A stretch of DNA of 64,000 nucleotides from Gordonia phthalatica (GTDB lineage Bacteria > Actinomycetota > Actinomycetes > Mycobacteriales > Mycobacteriaceae). This document shows positions 32,758 through 40,094 of the stretch, in pieces. The position numbers and the translations under genes are program-made. The DNA lies in NCBI RefSeq assembly GCF_001305675.1, contig NZ_CP011853.1, positions 2,666,001 to 2,730,000 of the forward strand, in the 5' to 3' direction. A model generated the notes under the pieces. It saw only the letters and a list, made by a program, of their open reading frames with translations, had not been told where the DNA came from and did no database searches. Every line of letters starts with the position of its first letter. Position 1 is the stretch's first letter.

Positions 32758-32948
32758 CCTATCGCCGACCGGGTTAGCTGTCGGGTTCGGGCCGGAAGAG
32801 ATGGCCCTACGCACGCCAGAAGTAAAGCCTTATCGGCTTCGACCGCTGTGCGATTCACCCCGATCCGCGCGGCAGGCGTTGGCACTGCGCGCGGAGGAAG
32901 TGGTTCCCCGGTTCGCCCCCGTTGGTAAGGGCGATTAGGCGACGACCC
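32758..32948 (-). ncRNA. Cyclic di-AMP riboswitch (ydaO/yuaA class)
   Basis: On the minus strand the conserved aptamer elements appear in order. CGCCTAATCGCC (from about 32943) gives the 5' P1 strand, then GCGAACCGGGGAACCAC (32916-32900), GGGGTGAATCGC (32861-32850), and CGAACCCGACAGCTAACC followed by CGGTCGGCGAT (32789-32761), whose GGCGA closes P1 with TCGCC. These match the ydaO-yuaA consensus, including GGGGAACCA, GGGUGAAUC and CAGCUAACC. The AAGGAG of the NlpC/P60 gene lies just after it. In actinobacteria this class commonly precedes cell-wall hydrolase genes and usually turns expression off when c-di-AMP is high. Confidence 0.93.
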
Positions 32949-33062
32949 TCCGGGCACTCCGGATCACTCCGGGAGAACCCTGACTGGAAGGTCTCAGAAA
33001 GATTACGAAACCCTGACTGCGATGTCCACTGAACGCACGCGTTCGTGCCGTGGCCCCCGCGA

Positions 33063-33326
33063 TCACACCGCGCGGAGACCTCTGGGCCACTTTTCGGCAA
33101 AATTGCCTTCACCTGCAGTGACACGCCGTCGTGCCTCATCGGCGTCGTCCAATGAGACCAATTCTGTGTCGACGAACACATCGATCGCATCCACCAGATC
33201 CGCATCGTGCGCCACGAGCGCCCCGTGAACCCCATACTCGCTGGTAGCCGGGCTGAAGAAGACCTGCATCATGCAGTCGTCACAGGCACGGGCTCGGGCC
33301 GGGCATCGCGCACAATCGATTTTCAT
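33063..33326 (-). CDS. Small Cys-rich conserved hypothetical protein
   Basis: An 87-residue protein with two CxxC pairs at the N-terminus (MKIDCARCPARARACDDCMM), suggesting a zinc ribbon or small metal site, then a short acidic domain (ADLVDAIDVFVDTELVSLDDADEARRRVTAG). ATG 33326 follows GAGGGAGA at good distance, so it is very likely translated. It lies upstream of the riboswitch on the same strand and is divergent from the exonuclease gene at 33498. I recognise it as a conserved actinobacterial hypothetical but not its function. Confidence 0.7.
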   Translation of the reverse strand: MKIDCARCPARARACDDCMMQVFFSPATSEYGVHGALVAHDADLVDAIDVFVDTELVSLDDADEARRRVTAGEGNFAEKWPRGLRAV

Positions 33327-33497
33327 GTGATCTCCCTCTCAATGAGGGTGCCGTGACACCGAACCGGGCATCTCGCAGGATGTGACTCGACCGTCGGGCA
33401 CCGACTTTCAACCTGTGGTGGAGAGTACGAACGACCTCTGACAATTCCGGGGCGCCGTCGCGAGGAATTGTCGGAGGCCGGTCGTAGCGTGCGGGGC

Positions 33498-35261
33498 ATG
33501 GCAGTCGAACAGTTGTCGTTCTCCGATCTCCCCGAGTCCGAGGAGTTCGCCGCCTCCGCGCTGCGCGAGACGACCTTCGTCGTCGTCGACCTCGAGACGA
33601 CGGGCGGCAGCGCCGACACCGACCGCATCACCGAGATCGGCGCGGTCAAGATCCGCGGCGGCGAGGTCCTTGGCGAGTTCGCCACGCTCGTCGATCCCGG
33701 ACGCACCATTCCCCCGCAGATCGTGGCGCTGACCGGCATCACGACCGCCATGGTCTACGACGCACCCCGCATCGAAGAGGTGCTGCCGTCGTTCGTCGAG
33801 TTCGCCCGCGGCAGCATCCTGGTGGCCCACAACGCCCGATTCGACATGGGCTTCCTTCGCAAGAGCGCCGCGCGCATGAAGCTGCCGTGGACCTTCACCG
33901 CCTCGCTGTGCACCGTCGTCATGGCCCGCCGCGTCCTCAGCAGACAGGAGGCGCCGACGGTCAAACTGTCCGCCCTGGCCGACCTGTTCGACGTGTCGGT
34001 CCGTCCGACCCACCGGGCGCTGGACGACGCCCGCGCCACCGTCGACGTCTTCCACCACCTCCTGGAGCGCGTCGGCAACCAGGGCGTCCAGACGGTCGGC
34101 GACCTCACCTCCTACCTCCCGCGCGCGACGCCCGCCATGCGTGCCAAGCGCGGGATGGCGGCAGCGCTGCCGCACCGGCCCGGCGTCTATCTGTTCCGCG
34201 GGCCCGGCGACGAAGTCCTTTACATAGGGACCGCCGTCGATCTGCACCGGCGGGTGTCCGGTTACTTCAACGGCAGCGACCCCCGCAGCCGGATGGCCGA
34301 GATGGTCGGCCTCGCCGTCCGCGTCGACCACGTCGAATGCGCCCACGCACTGGAGGCAGCCGTCGCCGAGCTGCGACTGCTCGGCGTGCACAAGCCCTCC
34401 TACAATCGTCGCTCCCGCAATCCGCAGCGCGGCTGGTGGATCACGGTCACCGAGGAACGGTTTCCCCGGTTGAAGGTGTCCCGCACGCCCGGTCCCGAAT
34501 CGCTGGGGCCGATCCCCGGGCGCGCGCAGGCCGCCGACGTCGCCGACGTGATCTCCGGGCTCGCAGGCCTTCGGACGTGTACCGCCGAACTGAAGAAGGC
34601 CTCGCATCACTGGTGTGAGGGCCCTTCCGACGCCGCCGCCCTGCCCGATCCCCTCGTCGCCGCTCTACCCGGTGTCTGCCGGGCCGCCAGCGACCGCCCG
34701 CAGACTCTGCCGGACTACCTGGGCCGGGTGGAGGCCGCTCGCGATCTGCTGTCCGGGCGGTCCGACTCGCTCCTGACCGCACTCGAGGGACGGATCGAGA
34801 TGCTCGCCGCCGAGCATCGGTTCGAGTCGGCGGCCCGCGCCCGCGACCGCCTGTCGGCGACGATCGAGGCGCTCTCCCGCGGTCAACGCCTGGCCGCCGT
34901 CGCGCAGCGCGCGGAGGTGGTCGCCGCACGCCCTGACGGCGACGGAGGGTGGGACCTGTCGGTGGTTCGTTACGGCAGGCTCGCGGCCGCGGCCCGCGCG
35001 GTCCGCGGGGTGTCGCCGATGCCGGTGATCGATCGACTGCGGGCCTCGGCCACGACGGTCCTCCCACCGGCGCCGGAGTCCGGTCCGCTCGGCGGTGCGC
35101 CCGCCGAGGAGACCGCCCTCATCGAACGATGGCTGTACGAGCCGGGAACCCGCCTGGTGGACGTCACCGACCAGTTGTCGCTGCCGATCGGGGCCGCCGC
35201 CCGATGGCATCACTTCGCTCGTACCGCGCGCGCCGCACGCGAAGCCGTCTCCGGCTACTAG
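33498..35261 (+). CDS. DEDDh exonuclease / GIY-YIG (UvrC-like) fusion protein (Rv2191-like)
   Basis: A 587-residue two-domain nuclease. Residues about 20-195 form a DnaQ-type 3'-5' exonuclease with VVVDLETTGG, VAHNARFDMGFL and HRALDDARATVDV (DEDDh residues present). From about 218 a GIY-YIG domain like the N-terminus of UvrC starts (LPHRPGVYLFRGPGDEVLYIGTAVDLHRRVSGYF), followed by a UvrB-interaction-like helical region (IEMLAAEHRFESAARARDRLSAT). The UvrC C-terminal endonuclease and HhH domains are absent. It resembles the Cho/epsilon-type fusion of M. tuberculosis Rv2191 and may act in DNA repair. ATG 33498 follows a TAGCGT hexamer by 7 nt. Confidence 0.9.
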   Translation: MAVEQLSFSDLPESEEFAASALRETTFVVVDLETTGGSADTDRITEIGAVKIRGGEVLGEFATLVDPGRTIPPQIVALTGITTAMVYDAPRIEEVLPSFVEFARGSILVAHNARFDMGFLRKSAARMKLPWTFTASLCTVVMARRVLSRQEAPTVKLSALADLFDVSVRPTHRALDDARATVDVFHHLLERVGNQGVQTVGDLTSYLPRATPAMRAKRGMAAALPHRPGVYLFRGPGDEVLYIGTAVDLHRRVSGYFNGSDPRSRMAEMVGLAVRVDHVECAHALEAAVAELRLLGVHKPSYNRRSRNPQRGWWITVTEERFPRLKVSRTPGPESLGPIPGRAQAADVADVISGLAGLRTCTAELKKASHHWCEGPSDAAALPDPLVAALPGVCRAASDRPQTLPDYLGRVEAARDLLSGRSDSLLTALEGRIEMLAAEHRFESAARARDRLSATIEALSRGQRLAAVAQRAEVVAARPDGDGGWDLSVVRYGRLAAAARAVRGVSPMPVIDRLRASATTVLPPAPESGPLGGAPAEETALIERWLYEPGTRLVDVTDQLSLPIGAAARWHHFARTARAAREAVSGY

Positions 35262-35271
35262 AGTTACGGCC
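35259..35271 (+). promoter_or_regulatory. Leaderless-type -10 box of the AsnC-domain gene
   Basis: TAGAGT (35259-35264) overlaps the stop codon of the exonuclease gene and ends 7 nt before ATG 35272. No ribosome-binding site is seen. Confidence 0.45.
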
Positions 35272-35550
35272 ATGATCACCGCCATCGTCCTCATCGGAGC
35301 CGACATCAACCAGATCCCCGAGACCGCGCAGGCCGTCGCCGACATTCCGGGCGTCACCGAGGTCTACTCGTGCGCCGGCGACGTCGATCTGATCGCCAAG
35401 GTCCGCGTCCGCAATCACGAGGAGATCGCCACCGTGGTCACCGGAGCCATCAATCGGATTCCCGGGGTCCGCAGCAGTGCCACGCACATCGCCTTCCGCA
35501 GTTACGCGAGTTCCGAAGTGGAGGGCGGCTTCTCCATCGGCGAGGAGTGA
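35272..35550 (+). CDS. Stand-alone Lrp/AsnC ligand-binding (RAM) domain protein
   Basis: A 92-residue protein consisting only of the AsnC C-terminal regulatory domain: ITAIVLIGADINQIPETAQAVADIPGVTEVYSCAGDVDLIAKVRV, then NRIPGVRSSATHIAFRSY. There is no DNA-binding domain. Such proteins form dimers or octamers that bind amino acids, and may modify full-length Lrp-type regulators. It lies 10 nt after the exonuclease gene and converges on trpD, so an amino-acid-sensing role is attractive but unproven. ATG 35272 has a -10 box at leaderless distance. Confidence 0.88.
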   Translation: MITAIVLIGADINQIPETAQAVADIPGVTEVYSCAGDVDLIAKVRVRNHEEIATVVTGAINRIPGVRSSATHIAFRSYASSEVEGGFSIGEE

Positions 35551-35574
35551 CGCCGCCGCCCCCGGAGAGACGAC

Positions 35575-35608
35575 GACGCCCCACCGCGAGACTTCGCGGC
35601 GGGGCGTC
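35575..35608. terminator. Terminator between the AsnC-domain gene and trpD
   Basis: A stem pairing GACGCCCC (35575-35582) with GGGGCGTC (35601-35608), extended inward by CCGCGA/TCGCGG-type pairing, lies between two convergent genes. Confidence 0.75.
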
Positions 35609-35631
35609 TCCCGTTCTGGGACGTCCGATTC

Positions 35632-36717
35632 CTACTGTGCGGCCGCCAGCCGCTGCGTCGTCGCCGCCCACCGGTCCAGCAGGTCGGCGGCCCTACCGGA
35701 GTCCAGGACGTCGCCGACGCGTGCCAGCGCCTCGCGCATCGCGGCGTCGAACTGGTCCTGCGTCAGCAGTTCCTGCTGATCGTGGGCCACGAGGGCCGCG
35801 GCGGCGTTCAGGCTCACCGCGTCGCGCACCGGTCCCGTCCGGCCCGCGAACAGGTCGCGCGCGATCTGCGCGTTGACCGTCGCGTCGCCGCCTTGCAGCG
35901 CGGACAGTTCCACCAGTTCGATGCCCAGCGCCGTCGGGTCCACCGTCAGGCGTCCCACCTGACCGTTCACCACCTGCCAGACACTCGAGGTGGTGGTTGT
36001 CGTCAGTTCGTCGAGGCCGTCGTCTCCGCGCACCAGGAGCACGCGGTTGCCGCGTTCGGCGAAGGCCGCGGCCAGGACCGGTGCCAGGTCGCTGAACGCG
36101 CACCCGATCAGTCCGGCCTCGGGTGCGGCCGGATTGGTCAGCGGACCGAGCACGTTGAACACGGTCGGGATGCCGATCTGGCTGCGCGGGGGCCCGGTGA
36201 ACCGGAACGCCGGGTGGAACACCGGGGCGAAGCAGAACCCGATGCCGGTCTCCGCCACCGAGGCCTCGACCGATGCCGGATTCAGGCTGATGGCCACACC
36301 CAGTGCCTCGAGCACATCGGCGCCGCCGCTCTTCGACGACGCCGCCCGGTTGCCGTGCTTCACGACCGGCACACCGGCCGCCGCCACGACCACCGAGGTC
36401 ATCGTCGAGATGTTCACCGTGTGCGAGCGGTCTCCGCCGGTGCCGACGATGTCGATCGCGTCACCGTTCACCGTCAGCCGGTTGGCCAGCGAGAGCATCG
36501 CCTCGGAGAGTCCGCGGAGTTCGGCGGGCGACGGACCCTTCATCTTCACACCGACGCCGAAGGCCGCGATCTGGGCGCCGGTCGCGGCGTCGGACATGAT
36601 CTCGCGCATCGCCCACGCCGCCTCGTCGACGGTCAGGTCGATCCGATCGGTCACCTTGCCGAGCACGTACGGCCAGGTGTAGGCGGTGGGGGATCCGGTT
36701 GCGTCCTGTGCACTCAC
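35632..36717 (-). CDS. trpD: Anthranilate phosphoribosyltransferase
   Basis: TrpD transfers the phosphoribosyl group of PRPP to anthranilate in tryptophan synthesis. The 361-residue protein has DIVGTGGDRSHTVNISTM (PRPP binding), VVKHGNRAASSKSGGADVLEALG, FCFAPVFHPAF, FNVLGPLTNPA and DGLDE. All are family signatures and length is normal. GTG 36717 has a TAGTCT hexamer (36730-36725) ending 7 nt upstream, suggesting a leaderless mRNA. It stands apart from other trp genes, as in M. tuberculosis (Rv2192c), between a nuclease gene and the respiratory operon. Confidence 0.97.
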   Translation of the reverse strand: MSAQDATGSPTAYTWPYVLGKVTDRIDLTVDEAAWAMREIMSDAATGAQIAAFGVGVKMKGPSPAELRGLSEAMLSLANRLTVNGDAIDIVGTGGDRSHTVNISTMTSVVVAAAGVPVVKHGNRAASSKSGGADVLEALGVAISLNPASVEASVAETGIGFCFAPVFHPAFRFTGPPRSQIGIPTVFNVLGPLTNPAAPEAGLIGCAFSDLAPVLAAAFAERGNRVLLVRGDDGLDELTTTTTSSVWQVVNGQVGRLTVDPTALGIELVELSALQGGDATVNAQIARDLFAGRTGPVRDAVSLNAAAALVAHDQQELLTQDQFDAAMREALARVGDVLDSGRAADLLDRWAATTQRLAAAQ

Positions 36718-36724
36718 GGCACCA

Positions 36725-36730
36725 AGACTA
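36725..36730 (-). promoter_or_regulatory. Leaderless-type -10 box of trpD
   Basis: TAGTCT on the minus strand, ending 7 nt before GTG 36717. It lies in the 16-bp gap between trpD and the upstream hypothetical gene. Confidence 0.45.
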
Positions 36731-36733
36731 ACG

Positions 36734-37171
36734 TCAGCCCTCCGACGCCGTCACCGGAGTATCACCGCGACGGAGGACGGCCCAGCCCTCCACCCGGCCG
36801 CCGGCCCGAGAGGCCACGCTGGCCATCCGGGACCGGGTGCGGGACAGGGAGACGGCGTCGACCACCGCGACGCGGGCCACCGCGAGCAGGACCAGACCGT
36901 CGTCCGCGTCCGACGACGGCACGCTCTGATCCACCTCGTACCCGTCGACGACACACCGACGGGTCACGTCTTCGCGCTGCGACGCGGGGATCCGCAGCAG
37001 GTGACGTTCGACCACCGGGCCGTCGTCGTCGAACCCGGCCGCGCCGAACGCGACCGATGTCGCGACCGCCTCGTCGTCGCCCGCGACGGCGATCACGAGC
37101 GTCGGATCGCCGACCTCGGGCGGCTGTGGTTTCACCTGCCCCTTGCGCCACGGCCACTTCCACGTCACCAC
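36734..37171 (-). CDS. Hypothetical protein between trpD and ctaE
   Basis: A predicted 145-residue soluble protein, MVTWKWPWRKGQVKPQPPEVGDPTLVIAVAGDDEAVATSV at its start (shown in two parts of the same reading: a Trp/Lys-rich head, then an Ala/Val-rich strand). The middle is acidic (SSDADDGLVLLAVARVAVVDAVSLSRTRSR). No domain is recognised. Two adjacent GTG codons at 37171 are the likely start, with no strong ribosome-binding site. It ends 17 bp before the trpD start and is divergent from ctaE. Codon use is like its neighbours and no competing frame is better, so it is probably real. Confidence 0.55.
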   Translation of the reverse strand: MVTWKWPWRKGQVKPQPPEVGDPTLVIAVAGDDEAVATSVAFGAAGFDDDGPVVERHLLRIPASQREDVTRRCVVDGYEVDQSVPSSDADDGLVLLAVARVAVVDAVSLSRTRSRMASVASRAGGRVEGWAVLRRGDTPVTASEG

Positions 37172-37329
37172 CGAGTCACCCCGCCTCGCGTCTCCATGAG
37201 GGCCACCGTAGCCCTCATCGTCTTCTCAGGACACGCCGGTAACCTCGGAAACCGGGTCTGCCACCTGCGGAAAGCGGGCCTCTTCGACCAATTTTCCGAC
37301 CCGGGTGGTCAAGGGTTACTACGAACCGT

Positions 37330-37341
37330 CATACTTCTCTT
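37330..37341 (+). promoter_or_regulatory. -10 box of the ctaE-qcrCAB operon
   Basis: CATACT (37330-37335) ends 6 nt before GTG 37342; no ribosome-binding site is present. The 170-bp gap upstream of ctaE is AT-richer than average and shows no other feature. Confidence 0.5.
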
Positions 37342-37953
37342 GTGACTAGCGCTGTGGGTAACTCAGAAACCGCCATCACCTCACGCGTGCACTCGCTGAA
37401 CCGTCCGAATATGGTCAGCGTCGGCACCATCGTGTGGCTGTCGAGCGAATTGATGTTCTTCGCCGGCCTGTTCGCGATGTATTTCGTCGCGCGGGCCAAT
37501 GCCTCGGACGGCTGGCCTCAGCCGCCGACGCACCTCAACCTCTGGCTGGCCGTGCCGGTGACCACGGTGCTGATTCTCAGCTCCTTCACCTGCCAGGCCG
37601 GCGTCTTCGCTGCTGAGCGAGGTGATGTCTACGGTCTGCGTCGGTGGTACACCATCACGTTGGCCATGGGCACCTTCTTCGTCTGCGGTCAGGCCTTCGA
37701 GTACTTCTCGATGGTCAGCGAGGGCACCACGCTCTCCTCGAGCGCGTACGGCTCGGTGTTCTACATGGCGACCGGCTTCCACGGCATGCACGTCATCGGC
37801 GGTCTTCTCGCCTTCGTGTTCCTGCTGGTTCGTACCCGCCTCTCGAAGTTCACGCCCGCTCAGGCAACCGCCGCGATCGTCGTGTCGTACTACTGGCACT
37901 TCGTCGACGTCGTGTGGATCGCCCTGTTCGTCGTCATTTACTTCATTCGGTAA
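37342..37953 (+). CDS. ctaE: Cytochrome c oxidase subunit III (CtaE)
   Basis: Subunit III of the aa3-type oxidase, part of the actinobacterial cytochrome bcc-aa3 supercomplex in the plasma membrane. The 203-residue protein has five hydrophobic helices, starting at VGTIVWLSSELMFFAGLFAMYFVARA. It carries the conserved HGMHVIGGLLAFVFLLVRT and SYYWHFVDVVWIALFVVIYFIR segments. GTG 37342 gives the normal N-terminus. It is the first gene of ctaE-qcrC-qcrA-qcrB, the order found across mycobacteria, which couples expression of the oxidase to its bc1 partner. Confidence 0.96.
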   Translation: MTSAVGNSETAITSRVHSLNRPNMVSVGTIVWLSSELMFFAGLFAMYFVARANASDGWPQPPTHLNLWLAVPVTTVLILSSFTCQAGVFAAERGDVYGLRRWYTITLAMGTFFVCGQAFEYFSMVSEGTTLSSSAYGSVFYMATGFHGMHVIGGLLAFVFLLVRTRLSKFTPAQATAAIVVSYYWHFVDVVWIALFVVIYFIR

Positions 37954-38028
37954 CCACGGCCGGAAACCGGCCGCGTCGCGGCACGGTTCGCATACATTCA
38001 GTCCAAACCGCTTAGTAGAGAGTCACAG

Positions 38029-38931
38029 ATGAGATCATCTCCACCGAGTTCGCCGGAAGGCCGAGACCCGTCCGACGACCAGAATGCAGGGGCACGCGCC
38101 AAGCGTCGCCGTAAGTTGCGTCGTCGCGCGAGCGGCTCGATCTTCCTGCTCCTCGGCCTCGTTGCCGCGGGCTTGATCGCAGCCCTGCTGTCGCCGAGCC
38201 CCCAGGTCGCCACCGCTGACGACCACTCGATCGCTTCCGTCGCCCCGGGCAAGCAGCTGTACGAGACCTCGTGCATCACCTGTCACGGCGCCAACCTCGA
38301 AGGCGTTGCGGACCGCGGTCCGTCGCTGATCGGCGTCGGCGATGCTGCGGTGTACTTCCAGGTGTCGTCCGGCCGAATGCCTGCCGCACGCAACGAGGCA
38401 CAGGCACAGCGCAAGCCCACCAAGTTCACCGAAGCCGACATCGACAAGCTCGGCGCGTACATCCAGGCCATGGGTGGCGGCCCGTCGGTCATGTACGAGA
38501 AGAACGAAGACGGCAGCCTCAAGATGAAGGACGGTTTCCCCGTCCTCGCCATGGACTCGCTGCGCGGTGACGACATCGGTCGCGGTTCGGAGCTCTTCCG
38601 ACTGAACTGCGCGTCGTGCCACAACTTCACCGGTCGCGGTGGCGCCCTGTCGGGCGGCAAGTTCGCTCCCCCGCTGACCGACGTCAACCCCCAGCAGCTC
38701 TACACCGCCATGCTGACCGGCCCGCAGAACATGCCTAAGTTCTCGAACCGTCAGCTCTCGGTGGACGAGAAGAAGAACATCATCGGTTACATCCGGTATG
38801 TCGACACGGCCAACCCCAGCGGCGGCTTCGGACTCGGCGGCTTCGGTCCCGCGTCTGAGGGCATCGTGATGTGGGTGGTCGGCGTTTCGGCGGTCGTGGC
38901 CGGCGCGATGTGGATTGGATCACGAAATTGA
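38029..38931 (+). CDS. qcrC: Diheme cytochrome c subunit QcrC of the bcc complex
   Basis: QcrC replaces soluble cytochrome c by carrying electrons directly from the Rieske protein to the oxidase. The 300-residue protein has a basic N-terminus, a signal/anchor helix (SIFLLLGLVAAGLIAALLSP), two heme c sites (CITCH and CASCH), axial Met candidates (GRMPAARNE, AGPQNMPKF-like NMPKF) and a C-terminal membrane helix (IVMWVVGVSAVVAGAMWIG). ATG 38029 has only a weak GAGAG upstream. The stop codon overlaps the qcrA TTG start. All heme ligands appear intact. Confidence 0.96.
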   Translation: MRSSPPSSPEGRDPSDDQNAGARAKRRRKLRRRASGSIFLLLGLVAAGLIAALLSPSPQVATADDHSIASVAPGKQLYETSCITCHGANLEGVADRGPSLIGVGDAAVYFQVSSGRMPAARNEAQAQRKPTKFTEADIDKLGAYIQAMGGGPSVMYEKNEDGSLKMKDGFPVLAMDSLRGDDIGRGSELFRLNCASCHNFTGRGGALSGGKFAPPLTDVNPQQLYTAMLTGPQNMPKFSNRQLSVDEKKNIIGYIRYVDTANPSGGFGLGGFGPASEGIVMWVVGVSAVVAGAMWIGSRN

Positions 38932-40094
38932 GCGATACGAGTAAGGACGTCCCGTCCGACGACGAACTCGCCGCAATGTCTCGCGAGGAGAAGGTCCGTC
39001 TCGGCACCAACCTCGACGGGGTGGAGATCATCCACCGCGCCGAGCGGTTCCCCGAGCCCGGCACCAAGGCTGAGAAGCGCGCCGAGTTCGCTGTCGCGAT
39101 CTGGTTCATTCTCTCCGGCGTCTTCGCCGTTGCAGCCTTCATCCTCTTCATCTGGAACGACTGGCAGTTCAAGATGCCGGACGAAGCAGGCTACTGGGCG
39201 TACACCTTCTACACCCCGCTGCTCGGCGTCACCTTCGGTGGGTCGATCCTGGCCTTCGGTTGCGGTGTCATCCAGCTGACCAAGCGCTTCATCCCGGCTG
39301 AGATCTCGGTCCAGGACCGCCACGACGGCGGTTCCACCGAGGTGGACAAGCAGACGATCGTCGCCGAGTTCGACGACGCGCTGCAGACCTCCACCCTCCC
39401 CCGCCGCAAGATGATCATCGGTTCGGCCGTCTTCGGTCTCGGTGCTCTCTCGCTCGCCGGCGGTGTGGCTGCGATCGGCGGCTTCATCAAGAACCCGTGG
39501 GCCGAGGGCGACGATTCGCCGCTGTGGACCAGCGGCTGGGCCCCGAGCCGCAATGCGGTCAAGGGTGAGACCGTCTTCCTGCGTCGCGACACCGGCAACC
39601 CGTACCAGGTCGCCCTGGTCCGCCCGGAGGATCTCGACGCCGGCGCCATGGAGACCGTCTTCCCGTGGCGCGTCTCTGACGGCTACGGCGAGAACGAGGA
39701 GTCGCGTCACAAGCTGCTGGAGGGCCTTCGCGCCGTCAGCAACCCGGTGATGCTCATCCGTCTTCGTCCCGAGGACGGCGAGAAGGTCATCAAGCGCCGC
39801 GGCCAGGAGAGCTTCAACTACGGCGACTACTACGCGTACACGAAGGTCTGCAGCCACCTCGGTTGCCCGACCTCGCTGTACGAGCAGCAGACGAACCGTA
39901 TTCTCTGCCCGTGCCACCAGTCGCAGTTCAACGCCCTCGAGTACGGCAAGGCAGTCTTCGGACCCGCCGCCCGCGCTCTGGCGCAGCTGCCCATCACCGT
40001 CAACAACCAGGGCTACATGGTCGCCAACCCGCAGCAAAACGGCGGTAACTTCCTTGAGCCCGTCGGACCGGCATTCTGGGAGCGTAAGTCATGA
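38928..40094 (+). CDS. qcrA: Rieske iron-sulfur subunit QcrA of the bcc complex
   Basis: The 388-residue subunit passes electrons from menaquinol to QcrC. It has an N-terminal hydrophilic part, three membrane helices typical of actinobacterial QcrA (two at about 47-107 and one at about 160-185), and a C-terminal Rieske domain with the 2Fe-2S ligands CSHLGC and CPCHQSQF. FGPAARALAQLPI follows, as in M. tuberculosis. I chose TTG 38928, which overlaps the qcrC stop codon (TTGA) and gives a normal N-terminus; no ATG or GTG lies at a better place. The 3' end overlaps qcrB by 4 nt. Confidence 0.94.
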   Translation: MSDTSKDVPSDDELAAMSREEKVRLGTNLDGVEIIHRAERFPEPGTKAEKRAEFAVAIWFILSGVFAVAAFILFIWNDWQFKMPDEAGYWAYTFYTPLLGVTFGGSILAFGCGVIQLTKRFIPAEISVQDRHDGGSTEVDKQTIVAEFDDALQTSTLPRRKMIIGSAVFGLGALSLAGGVAAIGGFIKNPWAEGDDSPLWTSGWAPSRNAVKGETVFLRRDTGNPYQVALVRPEDLDAGAMETVFPWRVSDGYGENEESRHKLLEGLRAVSNPVMLIRLRPEDGEKVIKRRGQESFNYGDYYAYTKVCSHLGCPTSLYEQQTNRILCPCHQSQFNALEYGKAVFGPAARALAQLPITVNNQGYMVANPQQNGGNFLEPVGPAFWERKS

